Positions 19,192 to 27,236 of a DNA stretch of 64,000 bases are shown here, one piece after another. This DNA comes from Sphingomonas aerolata. Lineage in GTDB: Bacteria > Pseudomonadota > Alphaproteobacteria > Sphingomonadales > Sphingomonadaceae. The position numbers and the translations under genes are program-made. The stretch's first letter is position 1; the number at the start of each line of letters is the position of its first letter. The DNA is taken from positions 248,001 through 312,000 of the forward strand of contig NZ_PZZN01000001.1 of assembly GCF_003046295.1 (NCBI RefSeq). Direction: 5' to 3'. Under the pieces are notes generated by a model that was not told the origin of the DNA, ran no database searches, and saw only the letters and a program-made list of their open reading frames with translations.

Positions 19192-20004
19192 TCAGGCTGC
19201 GGTCTTGCCGTAATCCTGCCGCGTCACGGGATGGCTCGACGACAATCCGCCATCGACCACGATCGCCTGACCATTGACGTAGCTTGCGTCATCGGAGGCG
19301 AGGAACACCGCGACCCGGGCAAGCTCCTCGGGCTGCGCGCCGCGGTGGAGCGGGTTGAGGCGGCCGACGCGGTCCATCTTGTTGGCCTCGCGCGCGTAAT
19401 CGAACACCGGCTTGGTCATTCCCGTCTCGGTCAGCCCGGGGCAGATCGCATTGACCCGGACGTTCGCACCCGACAGCTGCTGCGCCGACACGGCCGCGAG
19501 GTTAATCACCCCCGCCTTGGACGCGGAATAGGCCGGCGACCCTGCGCCCGACCGTAACCCGGCGACACTCGCGGTCAGAACGATCGCGCCGCCCCTGCCC
19601 GTCTCGGCCGCGTGCGCGACGATCCGTGGTGCCGCGTGCTTGATGGCGAGGAACGGACCGATCAGATTGACCCGCAGCACTTCGGTGATCAGCGCGACGT
19701 CGGTGTCGAAGAGATTGGCCATGCCGCCCGAGATCCCGGCATTGGCGAACAAAACGTCGAGCCCGCCATAGGTATCACAGGCGAGCGCGACCATGCGGAT
19801 CACATCCTCCTCCTCCCCCGCGTCGACGCGGATCGGGGTGGCGATGCCGCCGGCCTGGCTGATCAGATGCGCGGTCTCGTCCGCACCCTCGGTACGGTCC
19901 GCGACGACGACATGCCCGCCCTCCGCCGCGAACAGCAATGCCGCCGCGCGGCCGATGCCCGATCCTGCGCCGGTGACGATGATCGACCTGTTCTCGAACC
20001 GCAT
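19192..20004 (-). CDS. Short-chain dehydrogenase/reductase (second SDR of the operon)
   Basis: A 270-residue classical SDR: TGAGSGIG at residues 11-18, NAGISGG, and the catalytic YSASK with Ser in LTASVAGLRSG upstream. The C-terminus ends FLASDDASYVNGQAIVVDGG plus a tail. It should oxidise or reduce a hydroxyl/keto group using NAD(P)(H). It follows the other SDR gene after 13 bp and is last in the operon ACAD-ADH-phosphotransferase-SDR-SDR. In the levulinate pathway an SDR (LvaD) makes the 4-hydroxyacyl-CoA; one of these two could play that role. Confidence 0.9.
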   Translation of the reverse strand: MRFENRSIIVTGAGSGIGRAAALLFAAEGGHVVVADRTEGADETAHLISQAGGIATPIRVDAGEEEDVIRMVALACDTYGGLDVLFANAGISGGMANLFDTDVALITEVLRVNLIGPFLAIKHAAPRIVAHAAETGRGGAIVLTASVAGLRSGAGSPAYSASKAGVINLAAVSAQQLSGANVRVNAICPGLTETGMTKPVFDYAREANKMDRVGRLNPLHRGAQPEELARVAVFLASDDASYVNGQAIVVDGGLSSSHPVTRQDYGKTAA

Positions 20005-20017
20005 GATGCCCTCCCCT

Positions 20018-20782
20018 TTAGATCGTGACGCCGCCGTCGATGACCAGCGCCTGCCCGGTCATGAAACGGCTCGCGGATGCAGCGAGAAACACCACCGCGC
20101 CCGCGATTTCCTCGGGTTCGCCGATGCGTCGCAGCGGCACGCGGGTGTTCGCCGCGGCGATCCGCTCGGGATCCTCCCACAGCACGCGCGCGAAATCGGT
20201 GCGGATTAGTCCTGGCGCGATACAGTTCACGCGGACGCCCGACGGGCCAAACTCGACCGCGAGATTGCGTGCCAGCTGCATGTCGGCGGCCTTGCTGATG
20301 CAATAGGCGCCGATGACCGGCGATCCGCGAAGCCCGCCGATCGAGGAGATGATGATGATGCTGCCGTCGCGCTGCTCCGTCATGCCGGGGGCGACCATCT
20401 GGATCAGCCAGTGGTTGGAGACGATGTTGTTGTCGAGGATCTTGCGGAACTGGTCGTCGCCGATCCCCGCCTGGGGTCCGTAATAAGGATTGGAGGCGGC
20501 ATTGCAGACCAGCACGTCGATGCGGCCGAACGCACTGCGGGTCGTGTCGACGAGATGCTGGAGCGCCGCCTTGTCGGCGATGTTCGCCGCGACCGCGATC
20601 GCGCGGCCCTCGCCGTAGCGCGCGTTGATCTCCGCCGCGACGGCATCGCACGCCTCCTGTTTCCGGCTGGAGATCACCACCCTCGCGCCATGTGCCGCCA
20701 GCTCGAAAGCGCTCGCCTTGCCGATCCCGCGCGACGATCCGGTGATGATCGCGACCTTCCCGCTCAGGTCGAACTGCGTCAT
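20018..20782 (-). CDS. Short-chain dehydrogenase/reductase (first SDR of the operon)
   Basis: A 254-residue classical SDR: TGSSRGIGKASAFEL near residue 13, NAASNPYYG (the NAG motif reads NAA), and catalytic Ser/Tyr/Lys in IISSIGGLRGSPVIGAYCIS with K following. IAPGLIRTDFAR and FLAASASRFMTGQALVIDGG are typical of 3-ketoacyl-ACP/CoA reductase-like SDRs. The chosen start is ATG 20782-20780, where the family begins; the frame extends 22 residues further. It lies 35 bp after the phosphotransferase gene. Confidence 0.9.
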   Translation of the reverse strand: MTQFDLSGKVAIITGSSRGIGKASAFELAAHGARVVISSRKQEACDAVAAEINARYGEGRAIAVAANIADKAALQHLVDTTRSAFGRIDVLVCNAASNPYYGPQAGIGDDQFRKILDNNIVSNHWLIQMVAPGMTEQRDGSIIIISSIGGLRGSPVIGAYCISKAADMQLARNLAVEFGPSGVRVNCIAPGLIRTDFARVLWEDPERIAAANTRVPLRRIGEPEEIAGAVVFLAASASRFMTGQALVIDGGVTI

Positions 20783-20817
20783 GCCCTGCCTCTCCCCTTC
20801 CGCATTCGGGACGTGCG

Positions 20818-21897
20818 TCATGCGCCCGCCTTCACCGCAAAGCCCCATGCCGCATCCGCCAGCGCGTGCACCTTGGCGACCGTCGCCTCGGCCTGCGCGC
20901 TCGACGCGGTGCCGTCGATGATCCGCTTCTTGATCCCCTGGACGATCCCGGTGAGCCGGAAGAGGTTATAGGCGAAATACCAGTTCAGATCGGGGACGCC
21001 GTCCCGCCCGGTCGCAGCGCAATAGCGCGCGACGACCTGCTCGATCGTCGGAATCCCGGTCTCCGGACCGGTCAGGCCGAGCACCCCCGACCGGCCTTCG
21101 GGCTCGGTCACCCAGCTCATCAGCATGTAGGAAAAATCGGCAAGCGGATCGCCGAGCGTCGACAGCTCCCAGTCGAGCACCGCGATGACCTTCGCGCCCG
21201 CGCCGTCCGTCGCATGGGCGAAGATCATGTTGTCGATACGATAGTCGCCGTGGACGATCGACGTCCGCGTCTGGTCGGGCAAGGTCCGTGGCAACCAGTC
21301 GATCAGCCGCTCGACCGACTCCATCCGCTCCGTCTCCGCCGCGCGATATTGCTTGGTCCAGCGCCCCACCTGCCGCTCGAAATAATTGCCGGGCTTGCCA
21401 TAGGATGCGAGCCCCGCCGCCGCATAATCGGTGTTGTGAAGCGCGGCGAGCGCGTCGATCATCGCGTCATAATGCGCGCGGCGCTCGGCGGGCGTCGCAC
21501 CCGGCATCGCGCCGTCCCAGATCGTCCGACCCTCGACCATTTCCATCACATAGAATGGCGCGCCGATGACGTCGGGATCCTCGCATAGCCCGTACGGCCG
21601 GGGCACCGGAAAGCCTGTCGGATGAAGCCCGGCGATCACCGCATATTCGCGCTCGACCGCATGCGCCGAGGGCAGGATCGGCCCGAACGGCTTGCGGCGC
21701 AGGACATAGGCGCGCGCCGGTGTGTCGAGCCGATAGGTCGGATTCGACTGGCCGCCGGCAAATTTGGCGTAGCGCAGCGGCCCGGCAAAGCCTTCGACCG
21801 ACTCCGTCATCCATGCCGTCAAACGGTCGAGATCGAGCCGGTCCCGCTCGCCGACCGGGATCGTACCGACCATCGTGCTGGCTGCGTCGCTGCTCAT
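20818..21897 (-). CDS. Aminoglycoside phosphotransferase-fold kinase (ACAD10/11 N-domain or LvaA-like)
   Basis: A 359-residue protein kinase-like enzyme. FAGGQSNPTYRL (47-57) is the nucleotide loop, VLRRKPFG holds the ATP-binding lysine K69, IVHGDYRIDNMIF (214-226) is the Brenner motif with catalytic D218, and AVLDWELSTLGDPLADFSYM is the DFG-equivalent. This pattern is that of the kinase domain of ACAD10/ACAD11 and of LvaA, which phosphorylate the 4-hydroxyl of 4-hydroxyacyl-CoAs, rather than of antibiotic kinases. Its start overlaps the stop of the alcohol dehydrogenase gene (ATGA). A partner acyl-CoA dehydrogenase lies two genes upstream in the same operon. Confidence 0.88.
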   Translation of the reverse strand: MSSDAASTMVGTIPVGERDRLDLDRLTAWMTESVEGFAGPLRYAKFAGGQSNPTYRLDTPARAYVLRRKPFGPILPSAHAVEREYAVIAGLHPTGFPVPRPYGLCEDPDVIGAPFYVMEMVEGRTIWDGAMPGATPAERRAHYDAMIDALAALHNTDYAAAGLASYGKPGNYFERQVGRWTKQYRAAETERMESVERLIDWLPRTLPDQTRTSIVHGDYRIDNMIFAHATDGAGAKVIAVLDWELSTLGDPLADFSYMLMSWVTEPEGRSGVLGLTGPETGIPTIEQVVARYCAATGRDGVPDLNWYFAYNLFRLTGIVQGIKKRIIDGTASSAQAEATVAKVHALADAAWGFAVKAGA

Positions 21898-22976
21898 GCG
21901 AAGGTGATCACGCTGCGCGTCGTGTCGCCGCGGCGCAATTCGTCGAACGCATCGTTGATCCGTTCGAGCGGCATCCGGTCCGCGATGATCGTGTCGAGAT
22001 CGAGCAGCCCGCGCATGTAGAAGTCGACGAGCCGCGGGATGTCGACCGGGAACCGGTTCGACCCCATGAACCCGCCCTGCAGCCGCTTGCCCGACAACAG
22101 GTCCATCGCCGACAGCCCGACCTTCTCGCCCAGCGGCATCATCCCCAGGATCGTCGCTGTCCCGCCGCGCCGCAGCACCTTGACCGCGGTCGCCGCCGAC
22201 TGCGTCCGGCCGACCGCCTCGATCGCATGGTGGACGCCGCCCTTCGTCAGCGCGACGACCTCGTCCGCGGCGGTCTCGGACAGCGCGTCGAAGCTGTGCG
22301 TGGCGCCAAGCTTCTCCGCCATCGCGCGCTTCTCCGGCACCGGATCGAGGGCGATGATCTTGCCCGCGCCCGCGATCTTCGCCGCGTTCACTGCCGCCAG
22401 CCCAATCCCGCCGCACCCGACCACGCACACCGTCTCGCCCGGCGTCACGTCGGTCGTGTTGAACACCGCGCCCGCCCCGGTCGTGATCGCGCAGCCGAGC
22501 AGCGCCGCACGGTCCATCGGCATGTCGCGGTCGATCGCGACACAGGCATGTTCGTGCACCAGCATCATCTCGGCATAGGCGCTCAGGTTGAGCATCTGCG
22601 CGATCGGCCGGTCACCCAGCATCAGCCGCGGCGGCGCGCCCTTCGGACGCCGCACCGAGCTGTCGACGCAGAGCGCCATGCGACCGGTCACGCAGAACTC
22701 ACAGTGGCCGCAAAACGCCGAGAGGCAGGTGACGACATGGTCGCCCACCTTGACCATGGCGACCTCGTCACCGACCGCCTCGACCACGCCGCACGCCTCG
22801 TGCCCCGGAATGGTCGGCATCGCATGCGGATAGGCGCCGTCGACGAAGTGCAGGTCGGAGCGACACACCCCGACCGCGACGGTACGGATCAACACCTCAC
22901 GCGGACCCGGCTTCGAGACGGTGACGTCCTCGATGCTGAGCGGCGTATTGGCTTCAAAAAGGACTGCGGCTTTCAT
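21894..22976 (-). CDS. Zinc-dependent alcohol dehydrogenase (MDR family)
   Basis: A 360-residue medium-chain dehydrogenase. Catalytic zinc ligands are C38 in VAVGVCRSDLHF and H/E in PGHEACGVV; structural zinc cysteines are in SAFCGHCEFCVTGRMALC. The NAD-binding motif is CVVGCGGIGLAAVNAAKIAG. ALLGCAITTGAGAVFNT places it in the class III/NDMA-type branch. It probably oxidises an alcohol to aldehyde or ketone in the pathway served by this operon. Its stop overlaps the phosphotransferase start, and a 123-bp gap with a REP-like element separates it from the upstream ACAD gene. Confidence 0.9.
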   Translation of the reverse strand: MKAAVLFEANTPLSIEDVTVSKPGPREVLIRTVAVGVCRSDLHFVDGAYPHAMPTIPGHEACGVVEAVGDEVAMVKVGDHVVTCLSAFCGHCEFCVTGRMALCVDSSVRRPKGAPPRLMLGDRPIAQMLNLSAYAEMMLVHEHACVAIDRDMPMDRAALLGCAITTGAGAVFNTTDVTPGETVCVVGCGGIGLAAVNAAKIAGAGKIIALDPVPEKRAMAEKLGATHSFDALSETAADEVVALTKGGVHHAIEAVGRTQSAATAVKVLRRGGTATILGMMPLGEKVGLSAMDLLSGKRLQGGFMGSNRFPVDIPRLVDFYMRGLLDLDTIIADRMPLERINDAFDELRRGDTTRSVITFA

Positions 22977-23021
22977 GGGTGGTCTGGCTCCAGATTTGGC
23001 GGGCGCGCAATCAAAAATGCC

Positions 23022-23090
23022 GTTCGTCCCGAGCGAAGTCGAAGGACTGACTCGTTCGGGGCATGTCCTTCGACTGCGCTCAGGACGAAC
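23022..23090. repeat. REP-like inverted repeat between the ACAD and ADH genes
   Basis: Two 26-base arms (23022-23047 and 23065-23090) are inverted with two mismatches. The left one begins GTTCGTCCCGAGCGAAGTCG and the right one ends GCGCTCAGGACGAAC. It is related to the element at 5527-5596 and is a common Sphingomonas extragenic palindrome. It may set relative expression inside the operon. Confidence 0.8.
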
Positions 23091-23099
23091 GGGACAGGG

Positions 23100-24383
23100 T
23101 CAGCGGCTCACCCCGACATCCCCGCTCGACACGCCGCCTTTGCGAAAGTCCCCGTATTTGCCGAATTCGTTGCGCGCGATCGACCGGTTGTGGACCTCGT
23201 CGGGACCATCGGCGAAGCGCAGCGTCCGCATTGCCGCCCAGTCGTGCGCGAGCCGGAAGTCGTCCGACACGCCACCACCACCATGTGCCTGAATCGCATC
23301 GTCGAGGATCCTCAGCGCCATGTTCGGCGCAGCGACCTTGATCATCGAGATCTCGATCTGTGCGGATTTGTTGCCGGCCTTGTCCATCATGTCCGCGGCC
23401 TTGAGGCAGAGCAGCCGTGTCATCTCGATATCGATCCGCGCGGTCGCGATCCGCTCCTCCCAGACCGAGAAGTCGGCGATCCGCTTGCCGAACGCGACGC
23501 GACTCAGCAGCCGCTTCGCCATCGCCTCGATCGCGGTCTCCGCGACGCCGATCGTCCGCATGCAATGGTGGATGCGGCCCGGCCCGAGCCGCCCCTGCGC
23601 GATCTCGAACCCGCGTCCTTCGCCCAGCAGCACGTTCTCGACCGGCACGCGGACATTCTCGAGCACGACCTCGCCATGCCCGTGCGGCGCGTGGTCATAG
23701 CCATAGACGGACAGCATCCGCTTGATCGTCACGCCGGGCGTGTCCATCGGCACCAGGATCTGGCTCTGCTGCTGATGCCGCGATCCCTCGAAGCTCGTCT
23801 TGCCCATGACGATCGCGATCTTGCAGCGCGGATCGCCGACCCCCGACGACCACCATTTCGTCCCGTTGATCACATAATGATCGCCGTCGCGGACCATCGA
23901 CGTCTCGATATTGGTCGCGTCCGATGACGCCACCGCAGGCTCGGTCATCAAAAAGGCGGACCGGACCTCGCCGCGCATCAGCGGGCCGAGCCACGCCTCC
24001 TTCTGCTCGCGGGTTCCATAGCGATGGAATACCTCCATATTGCCTGTATCGGGCGCCGAGCAGTTGAAACATTCGCTCGCCCAGCTGACCTTGCCCATCT
24101 CCTCGGCGCATAACGCATATTCAAGATTGGTCAGCTGCGTTCCCTCGAACACGAAGCTGTCATCGACGTGAGTTTGCCCGGAATGGGGGGGCATGAAGAA
24201 ATTCCACAGCCCCGCGGCCTTGGCCTTTTCCTTCATCTCCTCGATCACCGGAATCACCTTCCAGCGCTCGCCATGGTGGGCCTGCGCGTCGTAATCGGCC
24301 TGACGCGGGCGGATATTCTGATCGATGAAGTCGCGCACGCGATCTCGGAAATAGGTCTCTCGGTCGCTGAAGCTGAAATCCAT
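23100..24383 (-). CDS. Acyl-CoA dehydrogenase of the ACAD11/LvaC-like group
   Basis: A 427-residue acyl-CoA dehydrogenase fold protein. [20 protein letters not shown] and [20 protein letters not shown] are the FAD/substrate segments, and [20 protein letters not shown] is the mid-domain. The C-terminus has the [18 protein letters not shown] block and [20 protein letters not shown], which ends many ACAD10/11-like proteins instead of a YEGT loop. In LvaC and ACAD11 this domain eliminates phosphate from 4-phosphoacyl-CoA rather than simply dehydrogenating. Start is ATG 24383-24381 with GGAG upstream. It leads the minus-strand operon and diverges from the tandem TetR gene. Confidence 0.9.
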   Translation of the reverse strand: MDFSFSDRETYFRDRVRDFIDQNIRPRQADYDAQAHHGERWKVIPVIEEMKEKAKAAGLWNFFMPPHSGQTHVDDSFVFEGTQLTNLEYALCAEEMGKVSWASECFNCSAPDTGNMEVFHRYGTREQKEAWLGPLMRGEVRSAFLMTEPAVASSDATNIETSMVRDGDHYVINGTKWWSSGVGDPRCKIAIVMGKTSFEGSRHQQQSQILVPMDTPGVTIKRMLSVYGYDHAPHGHGEVVLENVRVPVENVLLGEGRGFEIAQGRLGPGRIHHCMRTIGVAETAIEAMAKRLLSRVAFGKRIADFSVWEERIATARIDIEMTRLLCLKAADMMDKAGNKSAQIEISMIKVAAPNMALRILDDAIQAHGGGGVSDDFRLAHDWAAMRTLRFADGPDEVHNRSIARNEFGKYGDFRKGGVSSGDVGVSR

Positions 24384-24426
24384 GCGGGCTCTCCATCGGT
24401 CCACGGTCTGGCGGTCGATTAGACCA

Positions 24427-24442
24427 TACCGCGTATTCGGTA
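24427..24442. promoter_or_regulatory. Candidate operator in the ACAD/tandem-TetR divergent region
   Basis: TACCG (24427-24431) and CGGTA (24438-24442) are inverted 5-bp half-sites with a 6-bp spacer. A second, looser inverted pair, CTTC-AAATC-GAAG at 24511-24523, lies nearer the regulator start. Both lie in the 156-bp divergent region where a TetR-type protein would be expected to bind. The assignment is positional. Confidence 0.35.
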
Positions 24443-24539
24443 AAGCATCCCGGAGCGCGCCGAAAGCCGGTTTTCCGCTCGGCCACGAAAGCGCCTAAAA
24501 AGCACTGTAACTTCAAATCGAAGCTGTTAGGGTATTTTG

Positions 24540-25769
24540 ATGAAGGTTCCGGCAGAGGCGATCGAAGACGGCGAACAGGGCACGAAGCGCTTCCGTGCCA
24601 AGCGTGACGCCATCCTCGCCGCAGCCGCAGAGGCGATCAACGAGCAAAGCGCCAAGGGCATGACCTTCGCGGACGTTGCGCGGCGGGTCGGGCTCAACAC
24701 GACGAGCGTTACCTATTACTTCAAGCGCAAGGAAGACCTTGCCGCCGCCGCGTTCGAGAACACGCTCGATTATCTGCTGCGGATGCTCGACGAGGCGATG
24801 GTCGAGGCGACCCCGCAGGCGCGCGTCGCCCGCTATCTTGCGCTCAACATGGCGCGGCTCGGCCGGATCCACCGCGGCGAGGAAAAGGCGTTCGCGGTCC
24901 TGTCCGATCTGCGCGCCACCGAAGATCCGATCCGCAGCCGGCTGATGAACGGCTGGCGCGAGGTTTTCCGCCGCACCCGCCTCCTCTGGGGCCCGTCGAC
25001 CGGCCGCGCACAGACCGACATTCAGAGCGCGCGCGCGCACGTCCTGCTCGAAAATACCTTCTGGTTGCCGATCTGGCTGACGCGGTACGAGCCGGACCAA
25101 TATGCCCGTGTCGAGGCGCGGTTGATGGACGTGTTCGCGCACGGCATCGCCGGGCCGGGCGCGCGCTGGGCGCCGACGCTGCTCGATCTCAGCCATGACG
25201 ATGCCGAGCCGGGGCGCGAGGCGTTCCTGCTGGCGGCGACGCGGCTTATCAACGAACTCGGCTATCGCGGCGCATCGGTGCAGAAGATCGCGTCCGAACT
25301 CAACGTGACCAAGGGCAGCTTCTACCACCATCTCGATGCGAAGGACGATCTGGTCATCGCCTGCTATCGCCGCAGCTTCGATACGATCGCCGATGCGCAG
25401 GGCCGCGGTGAGGCCGAGGGCGGTAGCTATTGGCACAAGCTGTCGAGCACCGTCGCGACGCTGCTCGACGTCCAGTTCGCCGAGCGCGGTCCGCTGCTTC
25501 GCACGACCGCGCTCAGCGGCCTGCCGCCAAGCGTCCGCGACGCGATGGTCGAGCGCTCGAACGGGATCGCGCGGCGCTATGCGGGGATGATGATGGACGG
25601 GATCGGCGAAGGCTCGATCCGCGCGGTCGATGCGCTGATCGCCGCGCAGGCGCTGATGGCGGTCCAGAATGCCGCCTTCGACATGCGCAAATGGGCGTCG
25701 ACCATGCCGCGCGAGCGCGCCGTGGCGATGTATGCCTCGACGCTGATGTACGGCCTGTTCGACGATTGA
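24540..25769 (+). CDS. Tandem TetR-family regulator (two TetR units in one chain)
   Basis: A 409-residue protein with two complete TetR-like units. The first helix-turn-helix, about residues 25-70, contains AAAAEAINEQSAKGMTFADV and ARRVGLNTTSVTYYFKRKED; the second, about 229-275, contains LLAATRLINELGYRGASVQK and ASELNVTKGSFYHHLDAKDD. Each is followed by about 130 residues of ligand-domain-like helices. Ordinary TetR proteins have about 200 residues and act as dimers, so this chain may be an intramolecular pseudo-dimer with two different ligand pockets. The start is ATG 24540; a TTG lies directly before it. It diverges from the ACAD-ADH-kinase-SDR operon and probably controls it. Confidence 0.9.
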   Translation: MKVPAEAIEDGEQGTKRFRAKRDAILAAAAEAINEQSAKGMTFADVARRVGLNTTSVTYYFKRKEDLAAAAFENTLDYLLRMLDEAMVEATPQARVARYLALNMARLGRIHRGEEKAFAVLSDLRATEDPIRSRLMNGWREVFRRTRLLWGPSTGRAQTDIQSARAHVLLENTFWLPIWLTRYEPDQYARVEARLMDVFAHGIAGPGARWAPTLLDLSHDDAEPGREAFLLAATRLINELGYRGASVQKIASELNVTKGSFYHHLDAKDDLVIACYRRSFDTIADAQGRGEAEGGSYWHKLSSTVATLLDVQFAERGPLLRTTALSGLPPSVRDAMVERSNGIARRYAGMMMDGIGEGSIRAVDALIAAQALMAVQNAAFDMRKWASTMPRERAVAMYASTLMYGLFDD

Positions 25770-25834
25770 TCGGCAGAGGATCGGCGGGGACCGGCACAGG
25801 CTGACTGCCGCGCCGGTCCCCGCCCCCCCACGCC

Positions 25835-27151
25835 TCACGCCGCCGCGAGCGCGGCCTGATCCTCGGCGCGCTTGAGCAGCACGCCCGCACGCCAATAATG
25901 ATAGAGCGCCCAGGGCGTCATCATCACGATGATGACCAGCGCATAGCGTAGTGATTCCTCGCCAAAGGTCGGCTTCAACAGGTCGCTCAGCCACCCGACC
26001 ATCGTCGGGCCGAGGCCAAGGCCGACCAGGTTGATGACCAGCAGCGTGATCGCCGCCCACATCGCACGGGTCTTCAGCGGTGCGAGATGCTGGATCAGCG
26101 CGAAGCTCGGCCCCAGATAGGAGTTGGCGAAGATCAGGTAGATGAAATAGCTGCCGATCGCGATTGCCGGCACGTCGATCAGGTAGAAGGCCAGCGCGAA
26201 GGGCAGCGAAAGCCCCTTCATGACGAGCACGACCCAGCTCTGCACGTGAAGGCCGTGGCGCTTGGCGAGGACATCGGCGATCTTGCCGCCGGCGAGCGCC
26301 GAGATTGCCCCGAACAGGGCACCCGGCAGCGCGATATAGCGCGATACGTCGAGCATCGAGATACCCAGCGATCGCTGCATGAAGCTCGGCCCCCACCCCG
26401 TCAGCGCGTACCCGATCATCGAGGTCAGGGTCACGCCGACGACGAGATGCCGCGCGGGCGCGCTCGCCCACATCGAGGCAAAGCCCTGCGCGACGCTCGG
26501 CATCGGCGCTGGCGCAGCGACCGGACCGGCGTCCGAAAGGCCGCGACGCGGTTCGACCATGAACAGCCGGACGAGCACCGCCAGCGCGATACCGGGCAGC
26601 CCGACGGTCATCATCGCCACCCGCCAGCCATAGCTGTGTGCGACGACGCCACCGATCAGCGTCCCGAACCCCGCCCCCAGCACCACGCCGAGCGAATAGA
26701 CCGCCATCGCACCCGCGCGCTTTTCGGGGGGATAGAGATCGGCGATGATCGAATGGCTGGGCGGGCTGGACCCGGCCTCGCCGATCCCGACGCCGATGCG
26801 CAACAGCATGAGTTGGGTGAAGTTTTGCGCCAGACCACACATCGCGGTCATCGCGCTCCAGATCGTCAGGCTCACCGCGATGATGTTGCGGCGGCTTGTC
26901 CGGTCGGCCAGTCGCGCGACCGGGATGCCGAGCGTGGCGTAGAAGATCGCGAACACCAGTCCCGAGAGCAGCCCGAGCTGCGTGTCGGTCAGCACCAGGT
27001 CCGTCTTGATCCGTTCGAGCAGGATCGCGAGGATCTGCCGATCCATATAGCTGAAGAAATAGGTGAGCGTGAGCAGGGTGAGCGTCAGGCCGCGGCGCTT
27101 CATGGCCAGGGAATCGGCGATGTCGGAATGCGTCTTCAACGCTGTCGCCAT
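25835..27151 (-). CDS. MFS transporter (spinster-like/anion-cation symporter type)
   Basis: A 438-residue protein with 12 predicted membrane helices. TYFFSYMDRQILAILLERIK (TM1), LARLADRTSRRNIIAVSLTI (motif A between TM2 and TM3) and LRIGVGIGEAGSSPPSHSII (TM4) are typical of spinster-like MFS members of Sphingomonadales catabolic clusters. The start is ATG 27151-27149, 6 bases after GAGAGG; ATG 27157 touches that site and is less likely. It lies downstream of the TonB receptor gene on the same strand (85-bp gap), suggesting a two-step uptake route: TonB receptor for the outer membrane, MFS for the inner. Confidence 0.9.
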   Translation of the reverse strand: MATALKTHSDIADSLAMKRRGLTLTLLTLTYFFSYMDRQILAILLERIKTDLVLTDTQLGLLSGLVFAIFYATLGIPVARLADRTSRRNIIAVSLTIWSAMTAMCGLAQNFTQLMLLRIGVGIGEAGSSPPSHSIIADLYPPEKRAGAMAVYSLGVVLGAGFGTLIGGVVAHSYGWRVAMMTVGLPGIALAVLVRLFMVEPRRGLSDAGPVAAPAPMPSVAQGFASMWASAPARHLVVGVTLTSMIGYALTGWGPSFMQRSLGISMLDVSRYIALPGALFGAISALAGGKIADVLAKRHGLHVQSWVVLVMKGLSLPFALAFYLIDVPAIAIGSYFIYLIFANSYLGPSFALIQHLAPLKTRAMWAAITLLVINLVGLGLGPTMVGWLSDLLKPTFGEESLRYALVIIVMMTPWALYHYWRAGVLLKRAEDQAALAAA

Positions 27152-27236
27152 GGTCATCCTCTCGTATCGTTGCTGGCCTTGCGACCCTGTTGGGACCGTA
27201 CCCAATCATGGAAAGCAAGGCCAGCGCCGAGAGCAA

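Noticed and set aside
20818..21897. Aminoglycoside-resistance kinase
   Set aside because: The motifs and operon fit the ACAD10/11-LvaA type of phosphotransferase; nothing suggests an antibiotic role.
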